DNA from: Isoetes taiwanensis
Lineage: Eukaryota > Streptophyta > Lycopodiopsida > Isoetales > Isoetaceae
Reading direction: 5' to 3'
DNA: 64,000 nucleotides
NCBI GenBank assembly: GCA_021234155.1
Contig: JAJEKV010000111.1
Location: 1,124,968 to 1,188,967 of the forward strand
Numbering within the stretch: the stretch's first letter is position 1; every line of letters begins with the position of its first letter. A program made the translations under genes and the position numbers. The notes under the pieces were generated by a model, which was not told the origin of the DNA, did no database searches, and was given only the letters and a program-made list of their open reading frames with translations. This document shows, piece after piece, positions 54,540 to 64,000 of this stretch.

Positions 54540-55345
54540 AGATATGAAGAAAAAGTATATACGTTGGAAAATGGAACAAGGGAAACCCTAAGACCGCCAC
54601 GAAAATCATCGGCCCAAACATCAAGAAATAAAATACCTTTGAAAGAACTCGAGAGTTTCACGGTTAGTTTTGTGAGAAATCAGTCATAGAGAAATAGATA
54701 TGAACAAAAAATGTAATATGAAACCACAAAGTGGTGCAGGCTCTAAATTGTTTTTAAGCAGTGGAAACACCATTAAAGACACATATAAATCATATATATT
54801 CGTGAAAGATCTCTCGAGAGGGGAATCCAACATGAAAAATTTCAGCTGAAACGGAGTTTAAAATTCTCCAGATATCGATAAAAATGTTTGGGGCAACAAC
54901 CCATGAGCACTCTGTGCTTTTTGTGCCCTCATTTGCAGCCCAAAAAATTTGTGTTTTTTGTGAGGAAATATTATCAAACATAAATAAATTATGTATCAAT
55001 AGAAAGACAGATGGCTTTCTACAAAATTCCCTGAAACGAGCCTAGATCTTCAAATATGATCAAAAGTGTTTGGGCAAGATCACGAACTACAAGGTTTTTA
55101 AACCCAATTTGCAGCCCAAAAATATGTGTTTTGATGTAAAACGATTAATAAAACATATGCAAATCAAATGCCACATAAATAACTCTGAATTGGCTCCATG
55201 CAATAAATTTTGGCTGAAAAACTTCTAGATTCCAAGCAGGATCGAAAACGTAGACCCACTTTCGTGAGCAATCTAGGAGCATGTGCCGAAGTTGAACCGG
55301 TTTTCACTAATAAAGCAAAGCAAAATATCCAAATGCTTTGTTTTA
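54540..55345. repeat. Diverged ~175-bp tandem repeat
   Basis: TTTGCAGCCCAAAAAATTTGTGTTTT near 54933 recurs near 55109, with the following AAACATA(A)ATAAAT and ATCAA(T)..CA blocks also repeated. Weaker echoes (CAGTCATAGAGAAATAGATATGA; CATATAAATCATATATA) suggest one or two older copies from 54540. It lies just beyond the copia RNase H end, where a 3' LTR would be, but no matching 5' copy was found. Confidence 0.55.
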
Positions 55346-55541
55346 GGATGATATCTGAAGTCTTTTGTCACCAACAACACTTTGATTGCCACAATAAAAG
55401 TTATGACATGAGAGATGGATACACTCGCAAATCAACTAATAAGTTCTTGAGCCAAAGCATTTCCCGTGACTGCGGCTTATAGCTTTGATTTCATGGCCTA
55501 TTTCCTGAGACCTGTGGATTGTTTCTTGCTGAGTCAAGTGA

Positions 55542-55859
55542 TCATGTTGGACCCAAGTTTAGTAAGCATCCATGTTGTAGACTTTCGAGATTTGAAATAA
55601 TTACCATAACTGTGATCAAGATAGATGGTGAGTCAGAATTTGATGATTTACCATAAAAAGGACCTTCATCCAAAGTGCCTTTCAGATATGCTAGAACTCT
55701 CTTAACAGCTCGCCAATGAGATGTTCTAGGCTGTGATATAAACCTGCTAAGAATTGCAGCAGCAAAAGAAATATCTGGCCTACTTACTGTCAAATAAATG
55801 AGCGCACCTACAATACTACGATATAGTGAAGAATTACACTCATCTGCATCAAGATCCAA
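55542..55859 (-). pseudogene. Copia RNase H
   Basis: The frame reads YRSIVGALIYLTVSRPDISF, AAAILSRFISQPRTSHWRAV and KRVLAYLKGTLDEGPFY. This is the highly conserved copia connection (YRxxVGxLxYLxxxRPDIxxA...F...P...HWxAxKRxLxYLxGT) leading into RNase H. The RNase H catalytic Asp region (normally hxxYxDADWAGC) is disrupted after NSDSP; the frame continues into unrelated residues. It would degrade template RNA. Confidence 0.85.
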
Positions 55860-55982
55860 CCGTTGGCCTGTTTCTTCGAAGGGGAAGATGTCACTCGCGA
55901 ATCCTCCATATGAAACTCACAGAATAATTCCTTGCTATATTTTTGCTGTGAAATATAAATGCCATCTCTTTGCTACCTTATT

Positions 55983-56710
55983 TCAAGGCCTATCGTGCAT
56001 AAGCCCTAAATCAGTCATCTGAAAAGTCTCCACAAGATCATGTTTTAGATTTGCTATCAATTTAGATGCATTCCCTATGAGGATTAAATCATCAACGTAC
56101 AAGACAACAATAGACAGTCCTTTCTCTGTTGTCTTAGCATAAAGGTTTGAATCCGCATTGCTTCGATGATATCCATGATGCCAACACCGTGGTGCCTGCT
56201 TCAGACAATAAAGACTCTTCCTCAGCTTGCAAACAAGAGACTCTTTACCTTTGATCTCAAATCCCAAATGTTGAGTCATATAAACTTCTTCTCACCATTT
56301 AAAAATGCAGACTTGAAGTCCATATGGGATAATGGCCATGCTTTCATTGTTGCTAACGCTATTACAGCTCTTACAATAGCTATCCGAGCTACGTATAAAC
56401 ACTCCTCATAATCTAATCTTTCTCTGGGAATAACCTTCGCTTACCAAACGAAAGCCTTATACTTGGAAATAGATCCATCCTAATGAAATTTGGTGCTTGA
56501 AACCCACTTATTTCCAATAGCCTTTTTATGAGAAGGTAAAGACAAGATCCCAAGTGTTTTATTTAACAAGCATATTGTATTCTTCAGCCGTGGCATCTTG
56601 CCATTTTTTATCCGCAGAATAAATTTCTGAAAGGACATTGGATCATGATGATCCACAATGTTAGCAAGTAAAGCCAAAATTGCAAGGTTCACTCAGAGTT
56701 CCTTGGCAAG
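55983..56710 (-). pseudogene. Copia reverse transcriptase
   Basis: In order: LSLPSHKKAIGNKWVSSTKF (56490-56560), LDYEE- and MDFKSAFLNGE-like pieces in other frames (56280-56420), GFEIKGKESLVCKLRKSLYC and LKQAPRCWH (56180-56270), LYAKTTEKGLSIVVLYVDDL and ILIGNA (56060-56150). The YVDD catalytic box is intact. Roughly 20 residues between CWH and SNADSNLY differ from the family length. Several frame breaks. Confidence 0.88.
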
Positions 56711-56964
56711 GCTTCTATTATATGCAAAAGTTTCTCTTGCAAGAAACTCAGGGTCAAAAACAAATCGTAATCATTTATACCTTGTTGATCCAAATTGGGT
56801 ACTAAAGGTGGGTGTAAAAATCATCCCACAAACAAAAGAGGAAGGCATTGTATGGGAATAGCAAAAGAGATGCATCCAAAGGTCGTGGTTGGTAAAATAT
56901 GAGTTCTCTAATTAACTCCATTCCACAAACTGAAGTTTCTGTGTAAACCACCCAAATAGATGCA

Positions 56965-57600
56965 TCATACATGGCATCTTCCCACAAAACACAACACTTC
57001 TAGAGACCAACAATTGTTTGATAACAGGTCATAAAGTTTATAAACCATTCTGCTCAAGGGGTAACCAATGAAAATACTTTTAACGACTTCGCATGCTATG
57101 TTTTTATCTATCGCCTTTAGCTTCTCTATGGGAAGAGAAGCATATGCGAGAGACCCAAAAACTTGCAAATCAGATACATCAGGTTTTTCATCATAAAAAG
57201 CCTCAAACGTCATTTTACCTTGCACGTATTTGGTAGGCACTCTATTGGCCAAGTAGCAAGATGTAAGGACTCCTTCACCCCAAAATTTATTTGGCAACTT
57301 AGCATGTGCAAGCATTGCCCGAGTAAGATCTAATAAGGATCGGTTTTTGCATTCTACAACGCCATTTTACTGATGGGCAGATGGAATGGTTAACTGCCTA
57401 TGAATTCCATGCTCCAATAGAAATTCATTGAAAGCATTGGAAATATATTCTCCGACACTATCGCTTCGCAAAGCCTTAATGTGCAAAACAGTCTGATTTT
57501 CTATCAAAATTTTGAAATGTTTAAAGTTTGTGAATACCTCTCCTTTTGAATGCAAAACGTAAATTCAAGCATATCTGCTATAATCATCAATGAACATTAA
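56965..57600 (-). pseudogene. Copia integrase core and C-terminal region
   Basis: 57367-57555 reads HSKGEVFTNFKHFKILIENQ then IKALRSDSVGEYISNAFNEF (second catalytic Asp in RSDxxGEY) and GIHRQLTIPSAHQ. A stop then precedes NGVVECKNRS, which holds the catalytic Glu. 56965-57315 continues MLAHAKLPNKFWGEGVLTSC, YLANRVPTKYVQGKMTFEAF and LQVFGSLAYASLP, the FWxEAxxTAxYLxNRxPT and LxxFGxxxY boxes. It would insert cDNA into nuclear DNA. One stop and one or more frameshifts. Confidence 0.88.
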
Positions 57601-57663
57601 GAAATACTTGTTTTCACCCAATTAAGAAGACCGTGATATGATGTAGATCACTATGCACCAACT

Positions 57664-57930
57664 CTAAAGGTTTCTTTTTGCTCGATGAATGTTCGCAGAG
57701 GATATGGTAAATTTGGTTGCTTTCCAACAACACAAGCATGAGAAACCAATTTGTGACTTCAAATTTGGCAAGCTGTGTACCATCTTAAATTTGGAAACAT
57801 CCCCAAGTGCAAGCCCACTTACATGACCAAATCTTTGATGCCAAAGGTGCTCAGCTCTCCAAATTTTGACATAAAACAATCCCACATTCAACCTTAGTTG
57901 GGCAGCCTTTAAAATAATAAAGGCCATCTT
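57664..57930 (-). pseudogene. Copia GAG-pre-integrase / zinc-binding domain
   Basis: Reads AEHLWHQRFGHVSGLALGDV then VHSLPNLKSQIGFSCLCCWK. The WHxRxGH...L motif and following CxxC (SCLCC) form the H-H-C-C finger before the copia integrase core. The frame ends AKRNL before the expected HSD start of the core. Confidence 0.85.
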
Positions 57931-58229
57931 TCAATTCAGCCTCAGCGAGAACATGAAAATCATATACATCCTGATCAACAAAAGGGTCTTTTCCAAACAA
58001 ATAAGCTTTCCCTTTAGAAAATATGACATGCTTTCCAAACTTTATCACCTCAAACACTTAAAAACTCGGCGCTTTAAGCCCGCCAAAGATAACATTACAT
58101 ACACCCTTAACACCTTCCCCGCCAGAACCTGAAAAAGCTAACCCCTGCCAACAATTGGCAAAGTTTGACCATTTCCCATTCTCGAAGTTGGCCTTCATAG
58201 TGTTCAAGATTATTCAAATCTTGTTCTTC

Positions 58230-58300
58230 CCCTGTTATGCTTAGTAGCACCAGAATCAAGCAAGAATCTACCACAAAGAGGATCTTTACTAGCCACATTA
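58230..58300 (-). pseudogene. Copia aspartic protease active-site fragment
   Basis: Reads FLLDSGATKHNRGR, the catalytic DSGAT-H stretch of copia protease (normally WhhDSGAxxHM). A neighbouring 45-bp duplication (ATTAATGTATTC(T/C)A at 58299 and 58339) interrupts the upstream side. The protease would cleave the polyprotein. Confidence 0.75.
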
Positions 58301-58399
58301 ATGTATTCTATGTTATTGAATGCACAAGCAATAACAACATTAATGTATTCCACATTATTGGATTCACAAGCAACGGCACTGATTTCCTCCTTATCAAAT

Positions 58400-58960
58400 T
58401 TCCTGCCACCTGCTTTTACATGTGGGCATTCATTCTTGAAATGACCTTTCTCGCCACAAGTATAGCATTTAAGCTGTTTCTTCTCAAATTTTCTTGGAGC
58501 ACCTGAAATATCCTTCTCATCAGATTTCTTTTACCTTGAAATTTCTTATCTGATTTGGAACATGCAGTTGTTCAGAGCTCTTGCATCTTTGATATATGAC
58601 TACTTCCTCCTGAGTACAAGTAATGTTTAAATAAATTGTGTCATCATACCGAATTTTCCCTACAATAATATCATACTGAGAGGGAAAAATCACCAAGATT
58701 TCCTATATAAGATCATGTTCTCCCATACTGCCACCGCCAAGTAAAACTCAGAATGCCATGATTTCATTTGACTCAAAAAATAGTCATAACATGATTAAAA
58801 TTCACTAAGGAAGCACATCGAATTTTTTCCTTAACCATCATCTGAGTGGCTTTGCCCTTTGCAGCCGAAGACTTTTCTAAATAAACCCACAAGTCCTGGA
58901 ATTCTGTAAATGAATTTAACTGATCTCCAAAAGTATCATTGACATTATTTTACTAAGGCA
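58400..58960 (-). pseudogene. Copia Gag with zinc knuckle
   Basis: 58425-58475 reads CYTCGEKGHFKNEC, a canonical C-x2-C-x4-H-x4-C knuckle, followed by PHVKAGGRK. Upstream frames (58850-58930) read NSFTEFQDLWVYLEKSSAAK then MMVKEKIRCASLVNF, consistent with capsid helices. The part between is broken by stops. Gag packages the RNA. Confidence 0.75.
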
Positions 58961-59049
58961 AGAGCAAGAGAATTTCTTTTTCAAGAGTTTTTCATCCTTA
59001 TTGCCCCCGAACCGGCTTATCCGATTCCACCAAATTGTTAAAGCTAAAA

Positions 59050-60290
59050 AACAAGGAAAAGGGACCATAGGGTCAAAACAGACACAAAAAGGATGACTAC
59101 GAAAACGGATGATTAGGGCCAGAAAATGTAGACGATTAGGGCATAAATTTGGCCGATTTGAATAATGTAAGGTTATTTTGCCAAAATTTTGTCGCAGAAA
59201 AACCAACAATTTTCACTCCTAGCCAATTCTCCTCGAAAGGTGCCTCGATATCATATCGGATTGATGAACCTTTAGAAGAGATCAACACAAGAAGCTTAAA
59301 ACGCTAAAGAAGGCAAACGAGACAAAACTTAAATTAGATCAAGTAACCTGATTACATTTTTGAAGATCCCATGCACGCTTCTACCGACACATACACATAC
59401 ATGTCTCTAATAAGATCACATGTGTCCTAAACAGCTTATATGTTTCATTTATTGTAAACATATCGCTCAAATAAAGCATTAGTAAAAGTGATGAGCAATC
59501 CATGGCCTCGATTTGAAAGACCCGATGATGTTTGCAAGGAGCTTCTTCATAGTTTTAGTCCGCTTTCATGGTTTCAAGGTTTAAAAGGAAAACAGCAGCA
59601 TTTGAGCCCCGAAAAACTCTAAATCATCTCTACAAAATAAATGCAATATCCGACATCATCTCTAAGAAATCAAAAACTCAAATCATCTTCAAAAAAACAA
59701 ATGCAATATCCGATCTATAACATGAAAAAAAACCTTAATCAGCGGGCTACATGCCGAGGATAAGCAATCCCCCAAATTATGTAAAGGAAATGCATAATCC
59801 AAAATAACGAATTTCCAAATCATAGGAAAGCTACGATCCGATTTTTGGAACATTGAAATTTATTTTGATGGGTAAAAGATTTGAAACTTAGAAAACTAAT
59901 TTGAAAAAAAATCCAAAAAGTTTTTTACTTGCCGAGAAAAGCCAACTTTAAAGAATAGATATCATCACACATTGGTATATTAAAAAGTCATTATAGACCA
60001 ATATAGTTTTCTCAAAAAAATACTATCCATTTTAACAAACCACTATGGCATGTAGTTTTCTTTATATAGAATAAATTTATACATGAAACCCATGTATGCC
60101 ATGGTTTTAGGTGATTCGATACTAATTAAATATAATAGTTCATTTTAAAAACTTATGGGGGCTGAAAACTTATTAAGAAAAATGTACATTAGAGCAAAAC
60201 CATCTCGCCACATTGCAAAGATACAATATCTAAATGAATCATACATAAGTATTAATCAAGATTAAAATCCAAATATGACTCTTCACTTCA
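59050..60290. other. Unassigned sequence, possible copia 5' LTR side
   Basis: AT-rich, no gene. A short duplication (AAATGCAATATCCGA, 59638 and 59698) is present. A 5' LTR would be expected here but no counterpart was found at 54.5-55.5 kb. Confidence 0.35.
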
Positions 60291-60700
60291 TCGCTTATTG
60301 ATGAAGATATACATGCTTTGACAATGCGCTGCTTAGTCAGCATGAGCATTTCAAAGATCAAGGCCAGATTTCCTCAAGGACTTGGGTACACTGCCAATCA
60401 GACCTGCTCACTATTCAAGTTGCAATTGAAGAGACTTTGAAGTCACAACCAAGCTAGTCTATGTGCTGACACAAGAAGAAACAATGCTCAATGGTCCCAT
60501 CCCTGAGCGCATTACCATATCTAGAAGGGTGTCATTGTAATTGAAAGAAGTTCAGACTATGGATGTTATAAGCTTCCTAAGCTTCGTATGTTCCTTAATT
60601 TTTTTATTATTATTTGTAATTATAGTACAATATGTTTGAAGCTGCAGAATTTACATTTTTTGCTTTTTTTAGTTAGAAAAGATAGACAAGTAAAAGTTTA
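60290..60700. other. Unassigned, weakly coding-like
   Basis: Frames near 60360-60470 on the plus strand (GRISSRTWVHCQSDLLTIQV type) have balanced composition but no boundaries or motif. Confidence 0.2.
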
Positions 60701-60924
60701 AAGGAATACTTAATTATATAAATGTAATGATAATAATAACTTTAGCCAAATCTATATCATAAAATACTGTAAGATTTTGAAAAATACTCAGATCATTTTT
60801 TATGAAAAAATATATAATATGCTTAATTTCTTTCCTGCACATAAAGGGCATGTCGCAAGCACCTGAGGACGAAATTGAACCAAAACATTGACACGCACAC
60901 GCACGCATGCACGCACGCACAGAT

Positions 60925-61216
60925 GCTCTGCCTCATAGAACTGATAACTGGGATGAAGTAACTTATCCCAAACCCATTTCAAAAATGCTTTTTGTTGATT
61001 CACAGGTACCACTAAAGGTCCCTTTTGTGAGGGGGACAACACCCTTGTAGCAAGAAGGATCTTATACATAGGGCAACATATACTCTGCCTTAACATTCTC
61101 ATGAACCAACCATGGGAAACCACTACTTGTGGTACAGATGAAGAGCAGAGACTACTTCTTGTCAAATTGCATGATTGCATTTCAAAAGGAGGAACTTCGT
61201 CCAAAATTCTTCTCAT
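60925..61216 (-). pseudogene. Coding-like segment of an unrecognised gene
   Basis: Minus-strand frame reading MRRILDEVPPFEMQSCNLTR, SVPQVVVSHGWFMRMLRQSI, LVVPVNQQKAFLKWVWDKLL and HPSYQFYEAEHL before it runs into a CACGCACG microsatellite (60891-60922), after which residues become Val-Arg-Ala-Cys repeats. The first ~97 residues look like genuine protein. A potential acceptor lies just before (CATTTGCTGACATGAG). Family not recognised. Confidence 0.4.
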
Positions 61217-61249
61217 GTCAGCAAATGTGTTTCATTATATGATGCAAAA

Positions 61250-61518
61250 ATAGTAAGCACACCTGGTAGTCTCCAATACCAGTAAAGAGACAAACAACAA
61301 CATGAGAAACCAAATTTTGGACACGATGCAAATTGCATCGTGATCAATTTCAACAATTGGAATCTAAATTGAACAAAAGCATTACGAGTACATTCTTGCT
61401 CCTCATCAGAAACATTATCATGAGGATGTTGAATGTCCATATGTAGCAAAATAACAGGGGGTTCTAGGGGGATTTGATATGGATGTAAAAAAAAACAATT
61501 CCTAAAACCAAAGACCAT
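61250..61518 (-). pseudogene. Possible upstream exon of the same unknown gene
   Basis: Minus-strand frame with PLEPPVILLHMDIQHPHDNV, SDEEQECTRNAFVQFRFQLL and KLITMQFASCPKFGF. The acidic then aliphatic stretch is protein-like; the C-terminal part is likely intronic. It precedes 60925-61216 on the same strand and would need splicing to join it. Confidence 0.3.
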
Positions 61519-61836
61519 ATATCCCTAAAACAATCGAATAAGTTGTTATAAAAAAAAAAAAACATAGATTCAAAATAAAAATTAATCGCATTAGCTCACT
61601 GGGTATATTGGTTAAAGTAGTCTTATTAGGACACTGAATTATTTTGGTACCGTATTTCATATTCTAAAATCTTAGCAAAGCCGTATAGAGGGTCAATATT
61701 CCCTCAAAACCTTAGGTGAAGTCGTATTTCATATTTCAAAATCATAGGCGCCTCCAATCATCACTACAAGGGATCGTCGACCTTGAACGACGTCCGCACA
61801 TTGATCAACGACGTCATGACGTCTATGAACAACAAT

Positions 61837-61873
61837 GACGTCGTTAAACGACGTCTACGTCGTTTAACGACGT
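61837..61873. repeat. Two adjacent perfect palindromes with ACGT cores
   Basis: GACGTCGTT-A-AACGACGTC (61837-61855) has 9-bp arms. ACGTCGTT-T-AACGACGT (61857-61873) has 8-bp arms, after a single spacer base. In CACTA elements subterminal repeats bind the element's own TNPA-type protein; GACGTC is also a plant bZIP (C-box) site. Confidence 0.85.
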
Positions 61874-62444
61874 CACGCAGGGTTGACGTATCGCGACTGC
61901 TTACGTGGCTTAAGTGCTGTTGCTGCTGGCCGGTTATGTCATGACACGCCCGCAAAGACGCCGCTTAACGACGCGTATTTGATCCGACGGCCCTCGTGCT
62001 CGCAAGGGCTTCATCGCTCGCCAAAGAAGCGTGCCGTGTTATGACATGCCTCAAGCAACGCCATTTAACGCATGCTGTGAAGACGCTTTCGCTACCGCTG
62101 GCGCGGGCTCCGGCCGTTGTTACATGACGCAGCCGGCGTCATGCCACGCCGCTATACGCCGCTAGACGACGCCGCTGCAGTTGATGTGTCGGCACCGCCA
62201 GTAATGGCCGCTATTGCCACGACACGCGCGTCATGCCACGCTGTACCATCGCCGCGGAAACGCACGCCCATTTAGTGTGACGTGCCCCGTGCCCAAGCAA
62301 GGGTTTGTCAGTTTGCCAAAGTTGGCGGCCAAGTGTCATGACACGTAAAACAACGCCGCTCAACGCATTTGTCTAACTTCTAAAATAATATCAGCTAAAC
62401 GACGCAGTATGATGAATACAAAATTATTTTCTGCCAAATATGAA

Positions 62445-62475
62445 ACCTAACCCTAACCCTAACCCTAGCCCTAAT
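62445..62475. repeat. Short interstitial CCCTAA repeat
   Basis: Four CCCTAA units, one with a G substitution (ACCTAACCCTAACCCTAACC, then CTAGCCCTAA). It is the six-base type, not the usual plant seven-base CCCTAAA. Too short to claim a telomere. Confidence 0.8.
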
Positions 62476-62555
62476 ACCACTTTATAAGTTAATCCCTCAG
62501 TAGCTCGTGTTATTCTTTTCTTTTGAGTGTTCTTGCCCTGCTTCGTCTTGCTATA

Positions 62556-62894
62556 ATGATCCGGCAGCTGAAGACCACATTCGCGCGATATGTTCCATCT
62601 AGTAGTAATCCTCCTCCTCCTCCTCCTCCAAGGGCCACCTCCAGCAATCCCCCAGCTTCTCCCGCCTCCAGTGATCAAATGCCTTCAGCTAAGAACCTTC
62701 CCTTCACCGTCGTGGCAAAGATGAGTGAAGGGGAGCTTCTCATTTCACTAACATCTGGCGTTCCCTGCAGAGAACGACTGGTAACATGGCTCACCGAGCC
62801 AATGAAAGAGAAAACTAGCATCATGGTGCAGATAATGATGCAAGTGGTTGCTGGTAGTTGTCACATCCTCAGGATGGACATAAATGATGTATAA
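62556..62894 (+). CDS. ORF of unknown function inside the CACTA-like element
   Basis: A 112-codon frame from ATG at 62556 (the frame is open from an earlier ATG at 62523). It has a basic N-terminal helix (MIRQLKTTFARYV), then a Ser/Pro-rich linker with seven consecutive prolines, then MPSAKNLPFTVVAKMSEGEL, LISLTSGVPCRERLVTWLTE and SIMVQIMMQVVAGSCHILRM. Second-half composition looks like a folded protein. Family not recognised. Within the element it could be a captured host exon or remnant of a transposon protein; an intron is also possible after MQV (AG/GT-like). Moderately uncertain as a gene. Confidence 0.35.
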   Translation: MIRQLKTTFARYVPSSSNPPPPPPPRATSSNPPASPASSDQMPSAKNLPFTVVAKMSEGELLISLTSGVPCRERLVTWLTEPMKEKTSIMVQIMMQVVAGSCHILRMDINDV

Positions 62895-63099
62895 GCTTTT
62901 TTTATGAATGGAAACAATAAGTTTGTTTATGTATTTGTGTTGTTTGTATTTTATGTTGTTTGTCCTATGTTATTTATGGGGAACGTGCTAGAATTGTTAC
63001 CTACAATTTCTTATAGATATAAAACCAACTAGCAAGTTTCTACAAATCAAACAAGCACAGTACGTCGTTCAACGATGCCAAAAACTTTTTTAGATCCCG

Positions 63100-64000
63100 C
63101 CTCCTGGGGTCCGGACTCTCCCCTCTTGTGAGGCAGCAGCCCCGCAAGGTCCCCGGCCTCGCTTTGACTTTGGGAAGGGTGCCTGCTGCCCCCCGCAAAT
63201 CTGACCGCCTCACCATTCTAATGCTAACCCTTTGATCTAGACCTTCTCCTAAAATTCAACCGGTGATGAATTAGGAATCCAAACCGCAAAAATCAGAATT
63301 TATTTTCTACAATGCATTAATTACTTAATTTATGAATGTCTTGCCATCGCAAAAAAAGCCTCCCCACTTCTAATTGCCACACGGAGGAGGATGCTCAAAC
63401 TCCGCTCCGGCCGGGCTTCTTTGCCAGGTTCTCAATCAAGATCTTCTACCACGCCTCAACCGGGCAAGAACACTCAAAAACCCCCAAACGCAGAAACCCT
63501 TCTAGAACCTCGAAACCCACAGGTTTACGCTCGGGCCCTCTCCTTGTCGATTCGGCCGTGACCTTTGCGCTTCTGTCTTGACGGAATGGGGTGTTGACGC
63601 TTTGAGCACGGACCGCAAAATCCCCCGGCCGTTTTGCCTCAAAAGTCCTTCCCAAGGCCCCTCGGGGATGGACGCGCCCTCCCTCTCTCGAACTGATTTG
63701 GCTCGCCAATGGATTCGTAATGTCGACATTGCCCCGGGGACCAAGTTCCGCGGGCCGTAAGACCACCCCACCTCCAAGAAGCCTTAAAGTAGCTCATGTC
63801 CAAAGACACTCATAGTCAATTGGCCTAGGATATGGAGACCTGAGCATCGCCATGCAGACGGAGTGTTTCTTTCTTTGCAAACCGACCTTGTAACTTGCTT
63901 CCTAGGGTAAATTTGCCATTCCGCATTTAATTTGGCAAGTCAATTTGCCATTTCGAGCCTCCCTTGGCAACTAACGACAAAACACTCCGCTTCTACAAGG
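63100..64000 (-). repeat. Inverted copy of the left-end ~800-bp array unit
   Basis: Read on the minus strand, 63460-64000 follows the array unit at 1190-1620 / 2340-2750 / 3140-3540: GGAGTGTTTTGTCGTTAG, TTACCCTAGGAAGCAAGTTAC, TAGGCCAATTGACTATGAGT, TTGGACATGAGCTACTTT, GGAACTTGGTCCC, AATGTCGACATTACGAATCC and GGTTCTAGAAGGGTTT. Bases unique to each copy are many, so it is an old relative. Minus-strand frames of 91 and 106 residues run across it, but matching frames in the left array are broken, so no gene is called. Confidence 0.75.

Larger units (their letters stand above)
55500..59045 (-). mobile_element. Ty1/copia retrotransposon, internal region, LTRs not identified
   Basis: Minus-strand order from high to low coordinate: gag with zinc knuckle (58.96-58.42 kb), protease (58.27), GAG-pre-integrase and integrase (57.9-57.0), RT (56.7-56.0), RNase H (55.86-55.54). 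Integrase before RT is the copia order. All domains show one to several stops or frame changes. The integrase keeps its catalytic Glu (NGVVECKNRS near 57335-57362), in contrast to the two Ty3 elements. No LTR pair could be matched around it and no TGGTATCAGAGC primer site is seen near 59045. Confidence 0.88.
61762..63096 (+). mobile_element. Candidate non-autonomous CACTA (En/Spm-like) element
   Basis: The left end reads CACTACAAGGGATCGTCGAC, matching the CACTACAAG terminus of plant CACTA transposons, preceded by CAT as a possible 3-bp target duplication. It is followed by a 600-bp zone full of subterminal motifs: ACGACGTC, ACGTCGTT and AACGCC variants, including two near-adjacent palindromes (61837-61855 and 61857-61873). 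On the right, TACGTCGTTCAACGATGCC (63061-63079) is the same motif, followed by CAAAAACTTTTTTAG, a possible decayed ...CTTGTAGTG end. No TNP2-type transposase is seen, so it would depend on another copy. Confidence 0.55.

Noticed and set aside
54540-55345. 3' LTR of the copia element
   Set aside because: No matching sequence was found on the gag side (59.0-60.3 kb), and the segment is internally tandem.
62445-62475. True telomere or chromosome end
   Set aside because: Only four units, inside a mobile element, with ordinary sequence on both sides.
63446-63777. Two overlapping minus-strand frames of 91 and 106 residues as a gene
   Set aside because: They lie in an inverted copy of the left-end array; the corresponding frames there are broken, so no conserved protein.

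Overview
The window looks like nuclear DNA from a large-genome land plant: plant-type Ty3/gypsy and Ty1/copia retrotransposons, LINEs, a CACTA-like DNA transposon, long tandem arrays, and only short exon-like scraps of possible host genes. No bacterial, organellar or CRISPR signature is visible. The species cannot be named; a gymnosperm, fern or lycophyte would fit the density of old, nested elements, but this is inference. Almost every element is broken. Breaks are mostly one- or two-base frame changes between well-preserved protein motifs, so part of the damage could be assembly error and not decay.

Layout. 1-5330 is tandem DNA: a 156-bp satellite, a 170-bp satellite, a complex ~800-bp array carrying a repeated foldback motif, and a ~1-kb minisatellite built on GGTGGCATG. 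5340-9490 has no recognisable gene. 9500-18500 is a minus-strand Ty3-type retroelement (gag, protease, RT, RNase H, integrase) followed by ~3 kb of extra coding-like sequence that could be a third ORF. 19259-20170 holds a dispersed repeat ending in an (ACATCT)n microsatellite. 21670-26000 is a minus-strand LINE (ORF1, endonuclease, RT, C-terminal zinc motif). 26200-30060 holds an exon-like scrap and two further repeat families.

30233-42122 is a minus-strand Ty3 element with ~1.8-kb LTRs. Its polyprotein order is nucleocapsid, protease, extra RNase H, RT, connected RNase H, integrase. The extra RNase H sits before RT, unlike the RT-RH-aRH-integrase order usual in plant Tat elements. A 1,475-bp solo LTR with near-matching 5-bp target duplications sits inside its integrase. 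42140-44600 is a second degraded minus-strand LINE abutting that element.

45540-48530 carries several exon-like pieces of an unrecognised plus-strand host-type gene. 48760-50790 is a diverged relative of the 3' end of the second Ty3 element. A polypyrimidine tract, a short duplication and a 5'-truncated plus-strand L1-type LINE follow. 54540-55350 is tandem DNA, and 55540-59040 is a minus-strand Ty1/copia internal region. 60925-61518 has minus-strand coding-like sequence of unknown product. 61762-63096 is a candidate non-autonomous CACTA element with dense ACGTCGTT/AACGACGT palindromes and an internal ORF. 63100-64000 is an inverted copy of the ~800-bp array unit from the left end.

The retroelement genes work as self-contained replication modules (capsid, maturation, reverse transcription, integration); nothing suggests an operon or a cooperating host pathway. 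The most unusual observations are the RNase H order, loss of the catalytic integrase glutamate (Glu to Lys) in both Ty3 elements, the serial hairpins after the first element's integrase, and the palindrome-rich CACTA-like element.
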